Below are positions 15,889-26,900 of a stretch of DNA of 64,000 nt, one piece after another; the first letter of the stretch is position 1, and each line of letters opens with the position of its first letter. Below the pieces are notes generated by a model. That model saw only the letters and a list, made by a program, of their open reading frames with translations, was not told the DNA's origin and searched no databases. The position numbers and the translations under genes are program-made. This DNA comes from Bacteroidales bacterium CF (GTDB taxonomy: Bacteria > Bacteroidota > Bacteroidia > Bacteroidales > UBA932): positions 2,363,805-2,427,804 of the forward strand of contig CP006772.1 in assembly GCA_000473305.1 (NCBI GenBank), written 5' to 3'.

Positions 15889-15945
15889 TTGTGGAGGGAT
15901 TTGACTGCTTGCAACCACTTGAAAAAATGCTAAAATAGAGTCTTC
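15889..15945 (+). promoter_or_regulatory. SAM-II riboswitch upstream of metK
   Basis: The segment has P1 GTGG (15891-15894) pairing with CCAC (15915-15918), a loop with GATTTGACTGCTTGCAA, and downstream TTGAAAAAATGCTAAAAT. These line up with the SAM-II pattern: GATTTAAC, TTGCAA directly before the 3' strand of P1, and GCTAAAA forming the pseudoknot. It sits at the expected 5' end of the transcript and upstream of the gene that makes the ligand, S-adenosylmethionine. The distance to the start codon (about 75 bases) is longer than in classic examples. A covariance-model search would settle it. Confidence 0.82.
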
Positions 15946-16015
15946 CGGCACTACTTTTCTGCAAAATCAAACCCTTTCCCGATTTAAATGTTTTAGTAAT
16001 TAAACACTAATTATC

Positions 16016-17293
16016 ATGTCATATCTATTTACTTCAGAATCGGTATCAGAAGGACATCCGGACAAGGTTGCCGATCAGATTTCCGATGCTATCCTGGACG
16101 AGTTCCTTCGTCTCGACTCTAATTCAAAGGTTGCCTGCGAGACATTCGTAAGCACAGGTCTTGTAGTTGTAGGCGGCGAGGTCAATTCAAGAGCTTATGT
16201 TGATATACAGCAGATTGCCCGCAGGGTGATTAACAGAATAGGTTATACCAAAGCAGAGTATATGTTTGACGGCAACTCCTGTGGTATTCTGTCTGCTATT
16301 CACGATCAGTCTCCGGACATTAACCGTGGTGTAGATAAAGTTGATGAATCAGGGAATTCTGTTGCAACTGCAGATGAACAGGGTGCGGGTGACCAAGGAA
16401 TGATGTTCGGTTATGCCTGTACAGACACCGAAGAGTACATGCCTCTGGCTCTTACACTGTCTCACATTGCCCTGCTCGAACTTGCGAAAATAAGGAAGGA
16501 TACCATTCTTATGCCGTATCTCAGACCAGATGCAAAATCACAGTTTACTATTGAATATGACGAGAACAACAAGCCTCTCAAGGTTCATACAATCGTCATC
16601 TCCACACAGCACGACGAGTTCGACAAAGACGAGAAGATGCTTGCAACAATCAAGTCAGATGTTAAGGAGATTCTTATTCCGAGGATAATGAACAGACTTC
16701 CTGAACAGACAAGGGAGTTGTTCCGTCATGGATACAAATTGCTTGTAAATCCAACAGGAAAGTTTGTGATTGGTGGCCCTCACGGCGATACCGGTCTTAC
16801 AGGAAGGAAAATCATAGTTGACACGTACGGCGGCAAGGGTGCTCACGGCGGTGGAGCATTTTCAGGAAAAGACCCAAGTAAGGTAGACCGTTCCGGAGCC
16901 TATGCTGCAAGGCACATTGCGAAAAACATGGTAGCAGCTGGTGTTGCCAGGGAGGTTCTGGTTCAGATTGCCTATGCAATTGGAGTTGCACAACCTGTCA
17001 GTGTATTTGTAAACACTTTCGGAACTTGCAATATTCCGATGAACGACAGCGAGATCGCTGCTAAAATCAGTGAGATTTTCGACCTGCGACCTGCGAAAAT
17101 AATCGAGAGATTCCAGCTGAAAAACCCTATTTATGAAGTGAGTGCATCATACGGTCACATGGGAAGGGATCCGTTTACAAAGATGGTTGAAGTTGTAGAG
17201 AACGGAGTTCCTGTCCAAAAAGAGATTCAGTTCTTCGGATGGGAGAAGTTGGATTTCGTGGAGAAAATAAAGAAGAGTTTTGGAATTATTTAA
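16016..17293 (+). CDS. metK: S-adenosylmethionine synthetase (methionine adenosyltransferase)
   Basis: A 425-residue enzyme making AdoMet from methionine and ATP. The N-terminus [20 protein letters not shown] is the family signature; [13 protein letters not shown] carries the ATP-binding motif, and [21 protein letters not shown] the phosphate-binding glycine loop with Lys, Asp and Arg. The usual length is 385-430. It has its own promoter and a SAM-II riboswitch in its leader, so it is probably feedback-repressed by its product. Its stop overlaps by 8 bases the end of a convergent YhbP-like gene. Confidence 0.97.
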   Translation: MSYLFTSESVSEGHPDKVADQISDAILDEFLRLDSNSKVACETFVSTGLVVVGGEVNSRAYVDIQQIARRVINRIGYTKAEYMFDGNSCGILSAIHDQSPDINRGVDKVDESGNSVATADEQGAGDQGMMFGYACTDTEEYMPLALTLSHIALLELAKIRKDTILMPYLRPDAKSQFTIEYDENNKPLKVHTIVISTQHDEFDKDEKMLATIKSDVKEILIPRIMNRLPEQTRELFRHGYKLLVNPTGKFVIGGPHGDTGLTGRKIIVDTYGGKGAHGGGAFSGKDPSKVDRSGAYAARHIAKNMVAAGVAREVLVQIAYAIGVAQPVSVFVNTFGTCNIPMNDSEIAAKISEIFDLRPAKIIERFQLKNPIYEVSASYGHMGRDPFTKMVEVVENGVPVQKEIQFFGWEKLDFVEKIKKSFGII

Positions 17294-17726
17294 CGACTCC
17301 GTCGATTTCGTTCCAAAGAAGTTTCTTGCCAAAACCCAGACGGTTATCAGTAAATTTAGCCTCTGTGATCCTGAGTGTCCAGAGCTCTCCACCCTTGAGC
17401 ACGGCATAGGGAAACCTCTTCAAATACTTCAGCCGGTATCTGTTAGTCAGTGAATTATCGCATTTGTCGGCCACTGCCTTAAACTGAAGTCCGCGAATAA
17501 GACCTATCGTCTCTGTTTCGAGACATATTGCCCCGGCCACAAGACCGGGGTTTTTGTTTATAAGGGATATGTGTCTTGTCTTGTCGTCAGATGTGATTAC
17601 AAAAAGCAACTCATCCTCCACGAATGTATAGAAGGCATGAGAACACCATATGTCACTCCCGTCTGAAACGGCCAGGGTAAGGACATGATGCTCCTTTATG
17701 AAATCTACTATCTTGTCAGGAAACAT
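17286..17726 (-). CDS. YhbP-like (UPF0306) flavin-binding split-barrel protein
   Basis: A 146-residue protein matching E. coli YhbP end to end: [45 protein letters not shown] and the C-terminal [15 protein letters not shown]. The family has the pyridoxamine-phosphate-oxidase-like split-barrel fold; its reaction is not established. Its start overlaps the stop of the U32 gene by 11 bases, so it is the last gene of that operon. E. coli yhbP also lies near U32 peptidase-family genes (yhbU, yhbV), a conserved association. Its 3' end overlaps metK convergently. Confidence 0.85.
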   Translation of the reverse strand: MFPDKIVDFIKEHHVLTLAVSDGSDIWCSHAFYTFVEDELLFVITSDDKTRHISLINKNPGLVAGAICLETETIGLIRGLQFKAVADKCDNSLTNRYRLKYLKRFPYAVLKGGELWTLRITEAKFTDNRLGFGKKLLWNEIDGVVK

Positions 17727-18975
17727 GAGCCTCTTCCCAAATATAAATTTTATCCGATCTTCTGAGTTTCACACCAGCAGGTACAGGTATAGAGCAGTAC
17801 TCACCCTTGACGGCTTTCTCTGTAACCTTAAGGTCCACTCTTATCTCTTGTGCCTCACACTCAATCACACCTGTAGATGGGCCGGTAATGAGTATCTGTT
17901 CTCCCGTCCTGAGTTCGCCGGTTTCGATAAGCACTTCTGCAACCGAGAGATTTGAGAAGTAATTAGTGACCTTGCCGACATAACGTTTCTTTCTGGTTGC
18001 CTTGTTACCGTATACATCGCTCCATTCGCCAAGTTTTGCCCCCTGGTAGTATCCGTCCCAGAAACCTCTGTTGAAGACTGAAGAGACGCGGGCCTTAAGC
18101 TCACCTGACAGTTTACTGTCATATTTACCGTTACAAACAGCATCTGCTGCCTCACGATAGGCCGAGGTGACCCTCTTGACATACTCCGCAGCCCTTGCCC
18201 TGCCCTCTATCTTGAATACTGTCACCCCGGCGTCGATTATCTTGTCGACAAACTCTATTGTGCAGAGATCCTTGGGTGACATAATGTATTTATTGTCTAT
18301 CTCGAGTTGCATACCAGTCTCAAGATCAGTCACCTGATAGCCTCTTCTGCACAACTGATAGCATGAACCCCTGTTTGCAGAAGCATTATATTCATGAAGG
18401 CTCAGGTAACACTTACCTGAAACAGCCATACAGAGTGCACCATGGCAGAAAAGCTCAAGGGCAACCAATTTTCCCGAAGGGCCTTTTATCTGTTCTCCCT
18501 TAATGGCATCGCTGATTGCCTTTATCTGTACCAATGAAAGTTCCCTCGAGAGGACAATGACATCTGCAAATTGTGAATGATATCTTACACTCTCTATGTT
18601 CGAGACATTCAGTTGTGTGGATATATGAACCTCCACCCCAATCTTTCTTGCATAAAGGATCACTGCCATATCCGAGGCAATTATTGCAGAGACTCCTGCT
18701 TCATGTGCAGCCTCGACGGTTTTGCGCATAGCCTCCAGATCCGAGTCGTATATTACAATGTTGAGCGTTAGATATGACTTAACATTATTACTCCTACAAA
18801 TAGAAACAATCTCCGGCAAATCCCCGGCAGAGAAGTTATTGGCGGAATGCGACCGCATATTCAGCTCTCCTACGCCAAAATAGACGGAATTCGCCCCTCC
18901 CTGAATTGCGGCATGTAATGCCTCAAAATTGCCGGCAGGTGACATTATCTCGATATCTGTACTCTTTATGTTCAT
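17716..18975 (-). CDS. U32-family protein, TrhP-like tRNA/rRNA hydroxylation enzyme
   Basis: A 419-residue member of peptidase family U32. It begins IEIMSPAGNFEALHAAIQGG and has the family signature ELFCHGALCMAVSGKCYLS followed by NRGSCYQLCRRGYQ, whose four cysteines are thought to bind an Fe-S cluster. Well-studied members are RlhA (23S rRNA C2501 hydroxylation) and TrhP (tRNA U34 5-hydroxylation). The length and the lack of an RlhA C-terminal domain favour a TrhP-like role. It lies between GT9 and yhbP genes. Activity is inferred; the peptidase label is historical. Confidence 0.88.
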   Translation of the reverse strand: MNIKSTDIEIMSPAGNFEALHAAIQGGANSVYFGVGELNMRSHSANNFSAGDLPEIVSICRSNNVKSYLTLNIVIYDSDLEAMRKTVEAAHEAGVSAIIASDMAVILYARKIGVEVHISTQLNVSNIESVRYHSQFADVIVLSRELSLVQIKAISDAIKGEQIKGPSGKLVALELFCHGALCMAVSGKCYLSLHEYNASANRGSCYQLCRRGYQVTDLETGMQLEIDNKYIMSPKDLCTIEFVDKIIDAGVTVFKIEGRARAAEYVKRVTSAYREAADAVCNGKYDSKLSGELKARVSSVFNRGFWDGYYQGAKLGEWSDVYGNKATRKKRYVGKVTNYFSNLSVAEVLIETGELRTGEQILITGPSTGVIECEAQEIRVDLKVTEKAVKGEYCSIPVPAGVKLRRSDKIYIWEEAHVS

Positions 18976-18981
18976 TTCTGG

Positions 18982-19998
18982 TTACTCTCTTGAAGTTAGT
19001 GACAACACCTTATCCAACACCATTTGAGGCTTAATGTTCATAAGGCAGGCATAATCCCCCCTGTAACACTCCTTGTTGCCGAATACAGAGCATGGCCTGC
19101 ATTCCAGGTCAAGCTGCACGGCATTTTCCGGGTTCTGATTCCATCCGTAGAAGCCTGCATACGGATGTGTTGCGCCCCATATAGACATAACAGGCGTGCC
19201 AACAAAGGAGGCAAGGTGCATATTGGCAGAGTCCATGGATACCATAAGATCCAGGCTTTTAAGTATTTCCAACTCCTCCTCCAGAGTGTACTTGCCGGCG
19301 GCGGACTCCACGCCCGAGTATTTCTGTTCCATAGCATGTAGCAAAGTCTCTTCGGTACGTCCGCCGCCAAACAGAAAGATCTGGAACCGCTTATCCTCAC
19401 TTAGCGTTGAGACAACCTGCTCCATATATTCATACGGCCACGCCTTTCCTTTGTGTTTTGCAAATGGAGCAATTCCGATTCTAATATGTTCTCCGTTTTT
19501 CCTTGCTCTTGAAATATATTCTCTGCCTGCAAAGTTTATATTTTCAAGCCCGAGCCCTGCAAAAACGCTCTCATAGCGGCTCAGCATTGAGGGAAGCTGT
19601 CTGAGTTGCTTGTTTTTCTTTCTGGTGAGCTCTGATTTTTCCGCTCTTCCTTTATGAAGAAAAGCGATTTTCAGAAGATTGAAAAAAAAGTAGCCTCGTA
19701 GCACCCATGTGCGGGTAACATTATGCAGGTCGGCAATATCTGTAGGTCTTGTCCTCGAAAGATCCCTGTACAATCTTGTCAGGCCTCTGAATCCCCTGTA
19801 TTTTCCTTTGAAATCAACAGGGAAGAATGAGAGGTTATCAATTCCTGAAAACAGAGTTTCCAGTCTTGGTTGAGAAACCATCGTGAACCGCACTTGGGGA
19901 TTGGCTTCTGCATAGGCTCTCACCAATGGTGCTCCTATCGCAATGTCACCTATTGCAGAAAACCTGAATATCAGTATATGCCTAGCTCTTTTTTTCAC
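18982..19998 (-). CDS. Glycosyltransferase family 9 (heptosyltransferase-like)
   Basis: A 338-residue GT9 protein. It starts ILIFRFSAIGDIAIGAPLVR, the GT9 N-terminal Rossmann motif (R-SxIGDI), and ends with SMDSANMHLASFVGTPVMSI, the nucleotide-sugar pocket common to ADP-heptose transferases. It likely acts on lipopolysaccharide at the cytoplasmic face. It overlaps the DUF4254 gene by 17 bases; GT9 and DUF4254 are commonly neighbours in Bacteroidota. The donor sugar is not known. Confidence 0.9.
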   Translation of the reverse strand: MKKRARHILIFRFSAIGDIAIGAPLVRAYAEANPQVRFTMVSQPRLETLFSGIDNLSFFPVDFKGKYRGFRGLTRLYRDLSRTRPTDIADLHNVTRTWVLRGYFFFNLLKIAFLHKGRAEKSELTRKKNKQLRQLPSMLSRYESVFAGLGLENINFAGREYISRARKNGEHIRIGIAPFAKHKGKAWPYEYMEQVVSTLSEDKRFQIFLFGGGRTEETLLHAMEQKYSGVESAAGKYTLEEELEILKSLDLMVSMDSANMHLASFVGTPVMSIWGATHPYAGFYGWNQNPENAVQLDLECRPCSVFGNKECYRGDYACLMNIKPQMVLDKVLSLTSRE

Positions 19999-20596
19999 CT
20001 TGATATAACACCGGATTCAATGCCGGATCATTGTACATTTTCATCTGCTTGTAAAACTTCATATACTTCCTGCCTGACTCTATGTCGGCAAGGAGTTGGT
20101 CTATTGCAAGTGAAAGATCCTCTTTCTGAGTAAGAAGGGTCTGATATTTTTTTGTACAGTTGGCAATATGCTCTTCAGATGCATCTTTTCTCTCAGCCTC
20201 CACCCTCATATGGTATATCTTTAGTGCAAGAATCGACAGGCGGTCTATTGCCCATGCAGGAGTCTCCGTATTGATGGTTGCACCATCCTGTTGCCTGACA
20301 TTTGAGAAAAGATTCATGAAATAGCTGTCAATCATCTCAACCAAGTCTGTCCTCTCCTGATTTGACCTGTCAATCCTCCTCTTTATCTCTAAAGCCTCAA
20401 CAGGGTCAATGGCCGGGTTTCTTATGATATCCTCAAGGTGCCACTGAACAGTATCTATCCAGTTCTTCTTGTACAGGAAATATTCAATAGTTCCCGGTTC
20501 AAAAGGATCCGCCATGGTGGCATCTACATTGTCCCATTTGTGATAATCATTGACAGACCTCTCAAAGATCTCGTTGAATTTTGTACTGTACTTCAT
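19982..20596 (-). CDS. DUF4254-domain protein
   Basis: A protein of 204 residues from ATG at 20596 (MKYSTKFNEIFERSV); a start ten codons upstream would overlap the polyprenyl synthase gene and is less likely. The sequence is all-helical with YHKWDNVDATMADPFEPG, FLYKKNWIDTVQWHLEDIIR and VEALEIKRRIDRSNQERTDL, the recognisable DUF4254 core. Function unknown. Its constant association with GT9 heptosyltransferases suggests a role in outer-membrane glycolipid assembly. No signal peptide or membrane segments are seen. Confidence 0.85.
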   Translation of the reverse strand: MKYSTKFNEIFERSVNDYHKWDNVDATMADPFEPGTIEYFLYKKNWIDTVQWHLEDIIRNPAIDPVEALEIKRRIDRSNQERTDLVEMIDSYFMNLFSNVRQQDGATINTETPAWAIDRLSILALKIYHMRVEAERKDASEEHIANCTKKYQTLLTQKEDLSLAIDQLLADIESGRKYMKFYKQMKMYNDPALNPVLYQGEKKS

Positions 20597-20609
20597 ATAT
20601 AGCTTATTA

Positions 20610-21587
20610 TTATTTTTCACGATCAATCAACTTGTCGGCAAAGGTAATCAGTTGAGATTCCTGAGCCTTTGTCAGCCCGGCAGCAAGCACAATCTCCCTT
20701 GCTTCAGCATGATAGCCGGCAATTGCCTCCTCTGCAAGCTCCTTGACACCCAGATCTTTATATTTGGCCAACACTGCAGCAATCTTCTCTTCCGGAGATA
20801 TAGAATTATTTTTGAAAAGATTAAGCAGCGCATTTGTTTGCTCAGGGTTAGCTCTCTTAAAAGCTTCAACAAGCAGCCAGGTCTTTTTATTGCAAAGTAT
20901 ATCTCCACCGATAGCCTTACCGAATGTCAGTGTATTTCCGAAACTATCCAGATAGTCGTCTTTTATCTGAAAAGCAAGGCCCAGCTTATATCCATAATTG
21001 TAGAGCATATCTGACACCTTATCACCTGCTCCCGCTATCATTGCACCCATCTTTGCCGAACATGCAATCAGAACGGCGGTCTTCAGTGATATCATCTCTG
21101 TATAATCCTCTGTCGTAATAAATGGAACAGATTCATAATTCATGTCTATTTGTTGCCCTTCGCACACCTGAGCCGCTGTCCTTGAAAAAAGAGCCAGTAC
21201 TTTACTGAGCGAAGAGGCAGGCGAGTGTGTAAGGTATTGATATGATTTTATGCACATTACATCACCCGACAGAATTGCAATGTTGTTATTCCATTTTTTG
21301 TGGACTGTTGTCTGGTTTCTCCTTAAAGGAGCACCATCCATTATATCATCATGGATAAGCGTGAACCCGTGGAATATCTCAATAGCCAGTGCCGGATACA
21401 ATATTTCATTATCAATCCTGTCCGAAAAAAGGTTGTAAGTCATCAACGCCATTTTTGGCCTCAACCTCTTACCACCGATCGAAATCAAATACTCGATAGG
21501 TTCATAGAGCTCTTCAGGTTTCCCTTTAAGATCAAGCGTAATCACAGCCTTCTCTACAATAGCGTCAAGCTCTTCCAGTGTATACAT
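20610..21587 (-). CDS. Polyprenyl (geranylgeranyl/farnesyl-type) diphosphate synthase
   Basis: A 325-residue trans-prenyltransferase. The first aspartate-rich motif is in LIHDDIMDGAPLRRN and the second in FQIKDDYLDSFGN; GGKRLRPKMALM binds isopentenyl diphosphate. The residues before the first DDxxD (GFTLIH) do not allow a confident chain-length call. It makes isoprenoid precursors for quinones or carrier lipids. First gene of a five-gene minus-strand run ending in the YhbP homolog. A TAACTTTG -7-like element lies at 21612-21619 on the minus strand. Confidence 0.92.
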   Translation of the reverse strand: MYTLEELDAIVEKAVITLDLKGKPEELYEPIEYLISIGGKRLRPKMALMTYNLFSDRIDNEILYPALAIEIFHGFTLIHDDIMDGAPLRRNQTTVHKKWNNNIAILSGDVMCIKSYQYLTHSPASSLSKVLALFSRTAAQVCEGQQIDMNYESVPFITTEDYTEMISLKTAVLIACSAKMGAMIAGAGDKVSDMLYNYGYKLGLAFQIKDDYLDSFGNTLTFGKAIGGDILCNKKTWLLVEAFKRANPEQTNALLNLFKNNSISPEEKIAAVLAKYKDLGVKELAEEAIAGYHAEAREIVLAAGLTKAQESQLITFADKLIDREK

Positions 21588-21651
21588 GTTATTTAAACTT
21601 AATTAATCTTCAAAGTTAATCCTTTTTATACAATTTTGTATATTCGCAACC

Positions 21652-22587
21652 GTGGAAAAACAAAAACCAACGAGAGCAAGGGTTATCAAACATACTGGCA
21701 GTCACTATCTTGTAAGCAACTTACCGGATTGGAGTGTCACCCAGTGTACCGTACGCGGAAGATTGCGGCTGAAAGGTGTGAGAACTACCAATCCGATTGC
21801 AGTGGGAGATTTTGTTGATTATGACCGACAGGAAGACGGCAGCGGAATAATCACACAAATTCATCCGAGGACAAATTATATCATCCGAAAATCAACAAAC
21901 CTCTCTAGAGAGGCTCATATAATCGCTGCCAACATAGATCTTGCCTTAATCATTGTTACTCTTGACCTTCCACAAACACCTCTTGCATTCATAGACCGTT
22001 TTCTTGTAACATGCGAGGCATACAGAGTGCCTGTTAAAATAATCCTTAACAAAAGCGACCTATATAAAGACAATACGAAAAGCGTTAAGAGTTTCAGAGA
22101 GTTATACAACTCTGCAGGATATGAGGTAATTGAAGTTTCGTGCATCACAGGTGAGAACATTGATACTCTCAAAAAGGAGTGCAAGGATAAACTCACACTG
22201 CTTTCAGGAATTTCCGGCGTAGGGAAATCGACATTGATCAATACTCTGGACAGCACACTTAATCTGAGGACAAAAGAAATTTCTGAATATCATCTTCAGG
22301 GCAAGCATACAACCACATATTATGAAATCCATCCATTGAGCACCGGAGGCTTTGTAATAGACACACCTGGCATCCGGGGTTTTGGTCTTATCGAAATTAA
22401 ACCCGAAGAGCTTAGTCACTATTTCCCTGAAATGCTCAAAGTTCTTGACAATTGCCGCTTTGCACCATGCACCCATACTCATGAACCCGGATGTGCAGTT
22501 AAGACGGCTGTTGATGCCGGAGAGATTTCTGCAGACAGATATATATCCTATATAGGAATGCTTGAAGAGGAGGGCAAGTACAGGTAG
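21652..22587 (+). CDS. rsgA: Ribosome small-subunit-dependent GTPase A
   Basis: A 311-residue circularly permuted GTPase that matures the 30S subunit. It has an N-terminal OB fold (RVIKHTGSHYLV ... GDFVDYDR), then G4 LNKSDLY before G1 GISGVGKSTLIN and G3 DTPGIRGF, the order that defines the family. The C-terminal zinc knuckle CRFAPCTHTHEPGC is complete. The start is GTG at 21652; no ATG nearby would keep the OB fold. It is divergent from the polyprenyl synthase and is followed after three bases by a MATE exporter. Confidence 0.95.
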   Translation: MEKQKPTRARVIKHTGSHYLVSNLPDWSVTQCTVRGRLRLKGVRTTNPIAVGDFVDYDRQEDGSGIITQIHPRTNYIIRKSTNLSREAHIIAANIDLALIIVTLDLPQTPLAFIDRFLVTCEAYRVPVKIILNKSDLYKDNTKSVKSFRELYNSAGYEVIEVSCITGENIDTLKKECKDKLTLLSGISGVGKSTLINTLDSTLNLRTKEISEYHLQGKHTTTYYEIHPLSTGGFVIDTPGIRGFGLIEIKPEELSHYFPEMLKVLDNCRFAPCTHTHEPGCAVKTAVDAGEISADRYISYIGMLEEEGKYR

Positions 22588-22590
22588 CTT

Positions 22591-23892
22591 ATGATGAACA
22601 AAAGAATAATGAAGCTTGCAGGACCAAGCATCCTGGCCAACATCACAGTGCCGATAGTCGGGATGGTGGATGTAGCAATAGCGGGAAGACTTGGGGATGC
22701 AGCATATATTGGATCCATTGCTATTGCAACAATGCTCTTTGACCTCCTGTACTGGAACTTCGGGTTTCTTCGTGTCGGGACAGGGGGGCTGACAGCGCAG
22801 GCATACGGGAAAAGAGATTTCAGGGAAGCAATCAAGATTCTCATTCAGTCGGTCGGTACAGCTCTTATAGCCACAGCTGTAATATGGGCCATTCAATATT
22901 TTTTTGTTGAACTCTCCTTCATAGTAATAGACACCTCAGAAGAGGTAAAGAGTCTTGCATGTCAGTATTTCTACATAAGAATTTGGGCAGCTCCTGCCAC
23001 ACTCTCTCTTTTTGCCCTTAAAGGCTGGTTCATAGGTATGCAGAACACGATTTCACCTATGATATCTGATATAACAGTAAATGTTACCAATCTGCTTTAC
23101 TGCCTTTATTTTGCAATTTACCTCAAGATGGGTGTAGCCGGTATTGCATTGGGAACGGTGGCGGCACAATACACCGGTCTGGCTGTCACCTTGTCCATAC
23201 TGTACATATACTATGGAAAGCTTTTCAAACACATTGACATAAGAAGAAGTTTCAAAGTCAATGAGATAAAAAGTTTCTTTGTGATGAACAGCAACTTATT
23301 TATCCGCTCGATTTGTTTCCTGAGTGTATATGCCGGGTTTACCAGCATAGCGGCTGAGTACGGCGACACGCTGTTGGCAGTCAGCACCATCATGATGAAA
23401 CTTATGCTTCTATACTCCTATTTTGTAGACGGATTTGCCTATGCTGGTGAAGCATTAACCGGAAGATACATTGGGGCTCGTGACGGAAAAAATCTCAGAA
23501 AGTCAATAAAACTCATATTTTCATGGTGTATCGCAATAGGGTTAATATCAACCTTGGGGTATTACTTCGGCGGTGAGGCCCTTTTCAGACTTATGACTAA
23601 CAATGAAGTTGTAATCCGGGAAGCAAGGCAATTTCTCCCATGGCTGCTGATTGTCCCTATGGCCGGTTGTATCGGATTCACCTGGGACGGTATTTATGTG
23701 GGAGCAACATCTTCTGTTGCACTGCGTAACGTAATGATATTATCTGCAATCGCATTCTTCCTTTCATATCTTATATTTAAAAACAGCATCGGCATACAGG
23801 CACTTTGGCTTGGATACACCATGCACCTTGTGTTGAGGTCTCTTTTGATGTCCGTAAATGCAAAAAAACATGTTCTAAGCAAAGTTCTTTAA
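22591..23892 (+). CDS. MATE-family multidrug/Na+ exporter (DinF-like)
   Basis: A 433-residue inner-membrane protein with twelve predicted membrane segments in two homologous halves. The N-terminal KLAGPSILANITVPIVGMVD and AIAGRLGDAAYIGSIAIATM, and the mid-protein AYAGEALTGRYIGARD, are typical of the MATE family (DinF branch). Such transporters export cationic compounds using Na+ or H+ gradients; the substrate is unknown. It starts 3 bases after rsgA and is probably co-transcribed with it. Confidence 0.9.
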   Translation: MMNKRIMKLAGPSILANITVPIVGMVDVAIAGRLGDAAYIGSIAIATMLFDLLYWNFGFLRVGTGGLTAQAYGKRDFREAIKILIQSVGTALIATAVIWAIQYFFVELSFIVIDTSEEVKSLACQYFYIRIWAAPATLSLFALKGWFIGMQNTISPMISDITVNVTNLLYCLYFAIYLKMGVAGIALGTVAAQYTGLAVTLSILYIYYGKLFKHIDIRRSFKVNEIKSFFVMNSNLFIRSICFLSVYAGFTSIAAEYGDTLLAVSTIMMKLMLLYSYFVDGFAYAGEALTGRYIGARDGKNLRKSIKLIFSWCIAIGLISTLGYYFGGEALFRLMTNNEVVIREARQFLPWLLIVPMAGCIGFTWDGIYVGATSSVALRNVMILSAIAFFLSYLIFKNSIGIQALWLGYTMHLVLRSLLMSVNAKKHVLSKVL

Positions 23893-23934
23893 AAAGTTTT
23901 CATAACTTTGAGAAATACCTGGTTGACTATCCGA

Positions 23935-26900
23935 ATGAAGATCTGGAAAAAGATATCCCTTTCATTACTATTCATTCTCTTCTGGGGTGTGGTTTCATCT
24001 CATGATAAGGATGTCTCGTTCCCCGGATCTCTTGAATACACTTCAAAAACGACAAAGATTGCCGTTTTCTATTCCCGTAACCCGAGACATGAAAGACTCC
24101 GGGAGTTCACATCCGGAATATCTGCCTATATATCAAACAGAAAGATTAACTCTTTAGTTCACACTTTGAGTATAGATCCAACAGGAGAAAGAGATATTGA
24201 TGACAAGAGTGAAAGAATCAAAATTATCGCAAAAAACACAATAAACAGGAAGTATGCGGATGTAATAATTGCCACTGACCGCGAGTCACACAGGCTGATC
24301 TCTACAATTGACTCTTCGCTTTACGCAAACATGCCTGTCGTTTCTATATGTACGAAAACCAACCATATAGAACCACTTCCTCAGAATCTGATCTGTGAGA
24401 TTGACTGGAACTTTGAAAAGAATTTTCTGCTGGGCATGAAGCTTTTTCCCAGGACAAAAAGGGTGATTTTTATCTCTGACGACTCTGATTACGGATTAGC
24501 TGAAAGAAATCTGGCTCAGAATACATTATCAAAATACAAAAACAAGGTTAGAATAACATATATTTCCCCTCCATCAGAACATTTCGATCTGTTCATAAAT
24601 GAGATAACCAAGCAACCCGACAGGACTTTCATAATCCTCTCCTCGTGGTTACTGGATAATGTAGGTAATTATAACATAAAGGGGTCATATTATCCTTTTT
24701 TAAGCCGACTCGGCAACATACCGGTATTTGGGAACCAGAACCTCTCTCTGGGTTCCGGCATTTTGGGCGGCTACCTTACATCTATGTGGGATGTCGGAAA
24801 TATAGTGGCTGAAAAGGCTATTAAAATGGCGCGAGGCATGTTGGTCCCATCGACAATCTCAATTAACTGCGGCAAGCTTATATTAGATTACAATGTTATC
24901 AAACGACTCAATGTGCCGGAAGAAAGAATCCCAAGAGAAACCTCATATATAAACAAGCCTTTTAACATTTTTGATGATTACTCAACGGAGATAAATTTTA
25001 TAATCTTTATTATAGTAATTCTCTCTGTCTCTCTCATATCGCTTGCCTACTATCATTTCCGGTTTTTGAGAGTAAACAAGGACAATCTCAAACTTTCAAA
25101 AGAGAATGAAATAAGAAAAGAACTCCTGGACAAGACCCTCTCTGTAATGACCGAAGGCGTTATAACATTTGATCCGGGACTAAAGATTATCAATATTAAT
25201 AAAACTGGTGTAGAGATGTCCGGTTATAGCGGAGAATTTATTGGCCTTACTTTTGATGAAGTCTTTCATACATCAAGACCTCATAATGAAATCTCTGTTT
25301 CCGACGCCCTTATCAAATGTATCAAAGAAAAAGGGCGAGTCCAGATTCCTAACTCGACAAAAATTAATTATCCCGACAAAGAGTCCCGGATTATATCGGG
25401 AAATGTCTCCCCTGTTATAGACTCTGACGGACAAATCTCTCAGATTGTATTTGCATTTTACGATAGAACGGAATCCTTTACACAGCAGAGGTTTCTCAAA
25501 CTCGCCGCCGAAACTGCAAAATCTTACACCTGGGCATTCAACACACTGACCAAGAATATCTATCTGGATGAGAATTACTTCAAACACATAAAGGGAGAAG
25601 CTCCGGAAGAGTCTCTCATAAGGTTTTTCCTGTCAAAAATCCATCCAGATGACAGAAAAGCTTTAGTAAAACCTCACAATATCATGTCTAGTGAGACTAC
25701 CGGAGAGATGTATAAAATAGAGTTCAGGATGTCTGTTGATAACGGAGCTACATATGAATGGTGGGAGAGAAGAGGAATAGTATACCTGGAGAGGGAGGGA
25801 AGGAAGAATGTCCGGTATATATACGGGATGGATATAAATATTGATGATCACAAGAGGAGAGAGAAGGAACTTATTGAGGCAAGGTTGAGGGCTGAGGAGT
25901 CGGACAAACTCAAAACTGCGTTCCTTTCCAATATGAGTCACGAAATCCGTACGCCTCTGAACGGCCTGGTAGGTTTTGCAAATTTGCTGACAGAACCGGA
26001 TTACAGTGCTGACGAAAAACGGAGATTTGTTGAGGTGATTAATGAAAGTTCAAGAAAGCTCATGTCACTCATAAGTGATATTCTGGATCTCTCCAGGATT
26101 GAATCAAATGCTCTGCTCTTTGAAGTTAAACCATTCGATTTATCCGACAACATAAACGATGTTATATATTCATTCAAAAATCAGGAGAAATCAAACGTCA
26201 GGATAGTTGCTGAACTTCCTGAAAAACCCCTTACACTCTCTTTTGACGCATTTCGAAACAGACAGATTCTAAACAACCTTATAAGCAATTCCCTTAAATT
26301 CACCGATGTGGGAGAAATTCGTGTGGGTTACAAAGTATATGAAAAATTTGTGGAGGTTTTTGTAAGTGATACCGGTATAGGAATTGAGAAGAAAAATCTG
26401 TCTGCAATTTTCGAGCGCTTTTTCAAGATAAATGAATTTGTCGGAGGAACTGGGTTGGGATTACCTTTGTGCAAGGCAATCGTTGAAAAATTCGGAGGTC
26501 GTATATGGGCAGAATCGGAATTTGGGGCCGGAACAACAATAAGATATACTATAAACTTCCCTGATATTCCGGAATCTGACAAGACCGGTGAAATACCAGA
26601 AACCGAACAAAAGACAGAGAAGCCAGAACTTATGACAGACAATGATTTACAACCGCTCATACTTATCGCAGAAGATCTGGATAGCAATTACCAGCTTCTT
26701 CGTATTATGCTTAGTAAGTTCTATCGGCTCATATGGGCCAAAAACGGTGAAGAGGCAGTAGAGATGTACAAAATAAACAACCCGGCTGTTATCCTCATGG
26801 ACATTAAGATGCCGGTAATGGATGGTCTGGAAGCGACAAAAATAATCCGTAAATATTCAAAAGATGTCATCATCATTGCCCAGACAGCAAATGCTTTTGA

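Noticed and set aside
17716-18975. A true collagenase-type peptidase
   Set aside because: The family name U32 suggests it, but the cysteine signature fits RNA hydroxylation enzymes (TrhP/RlhA).
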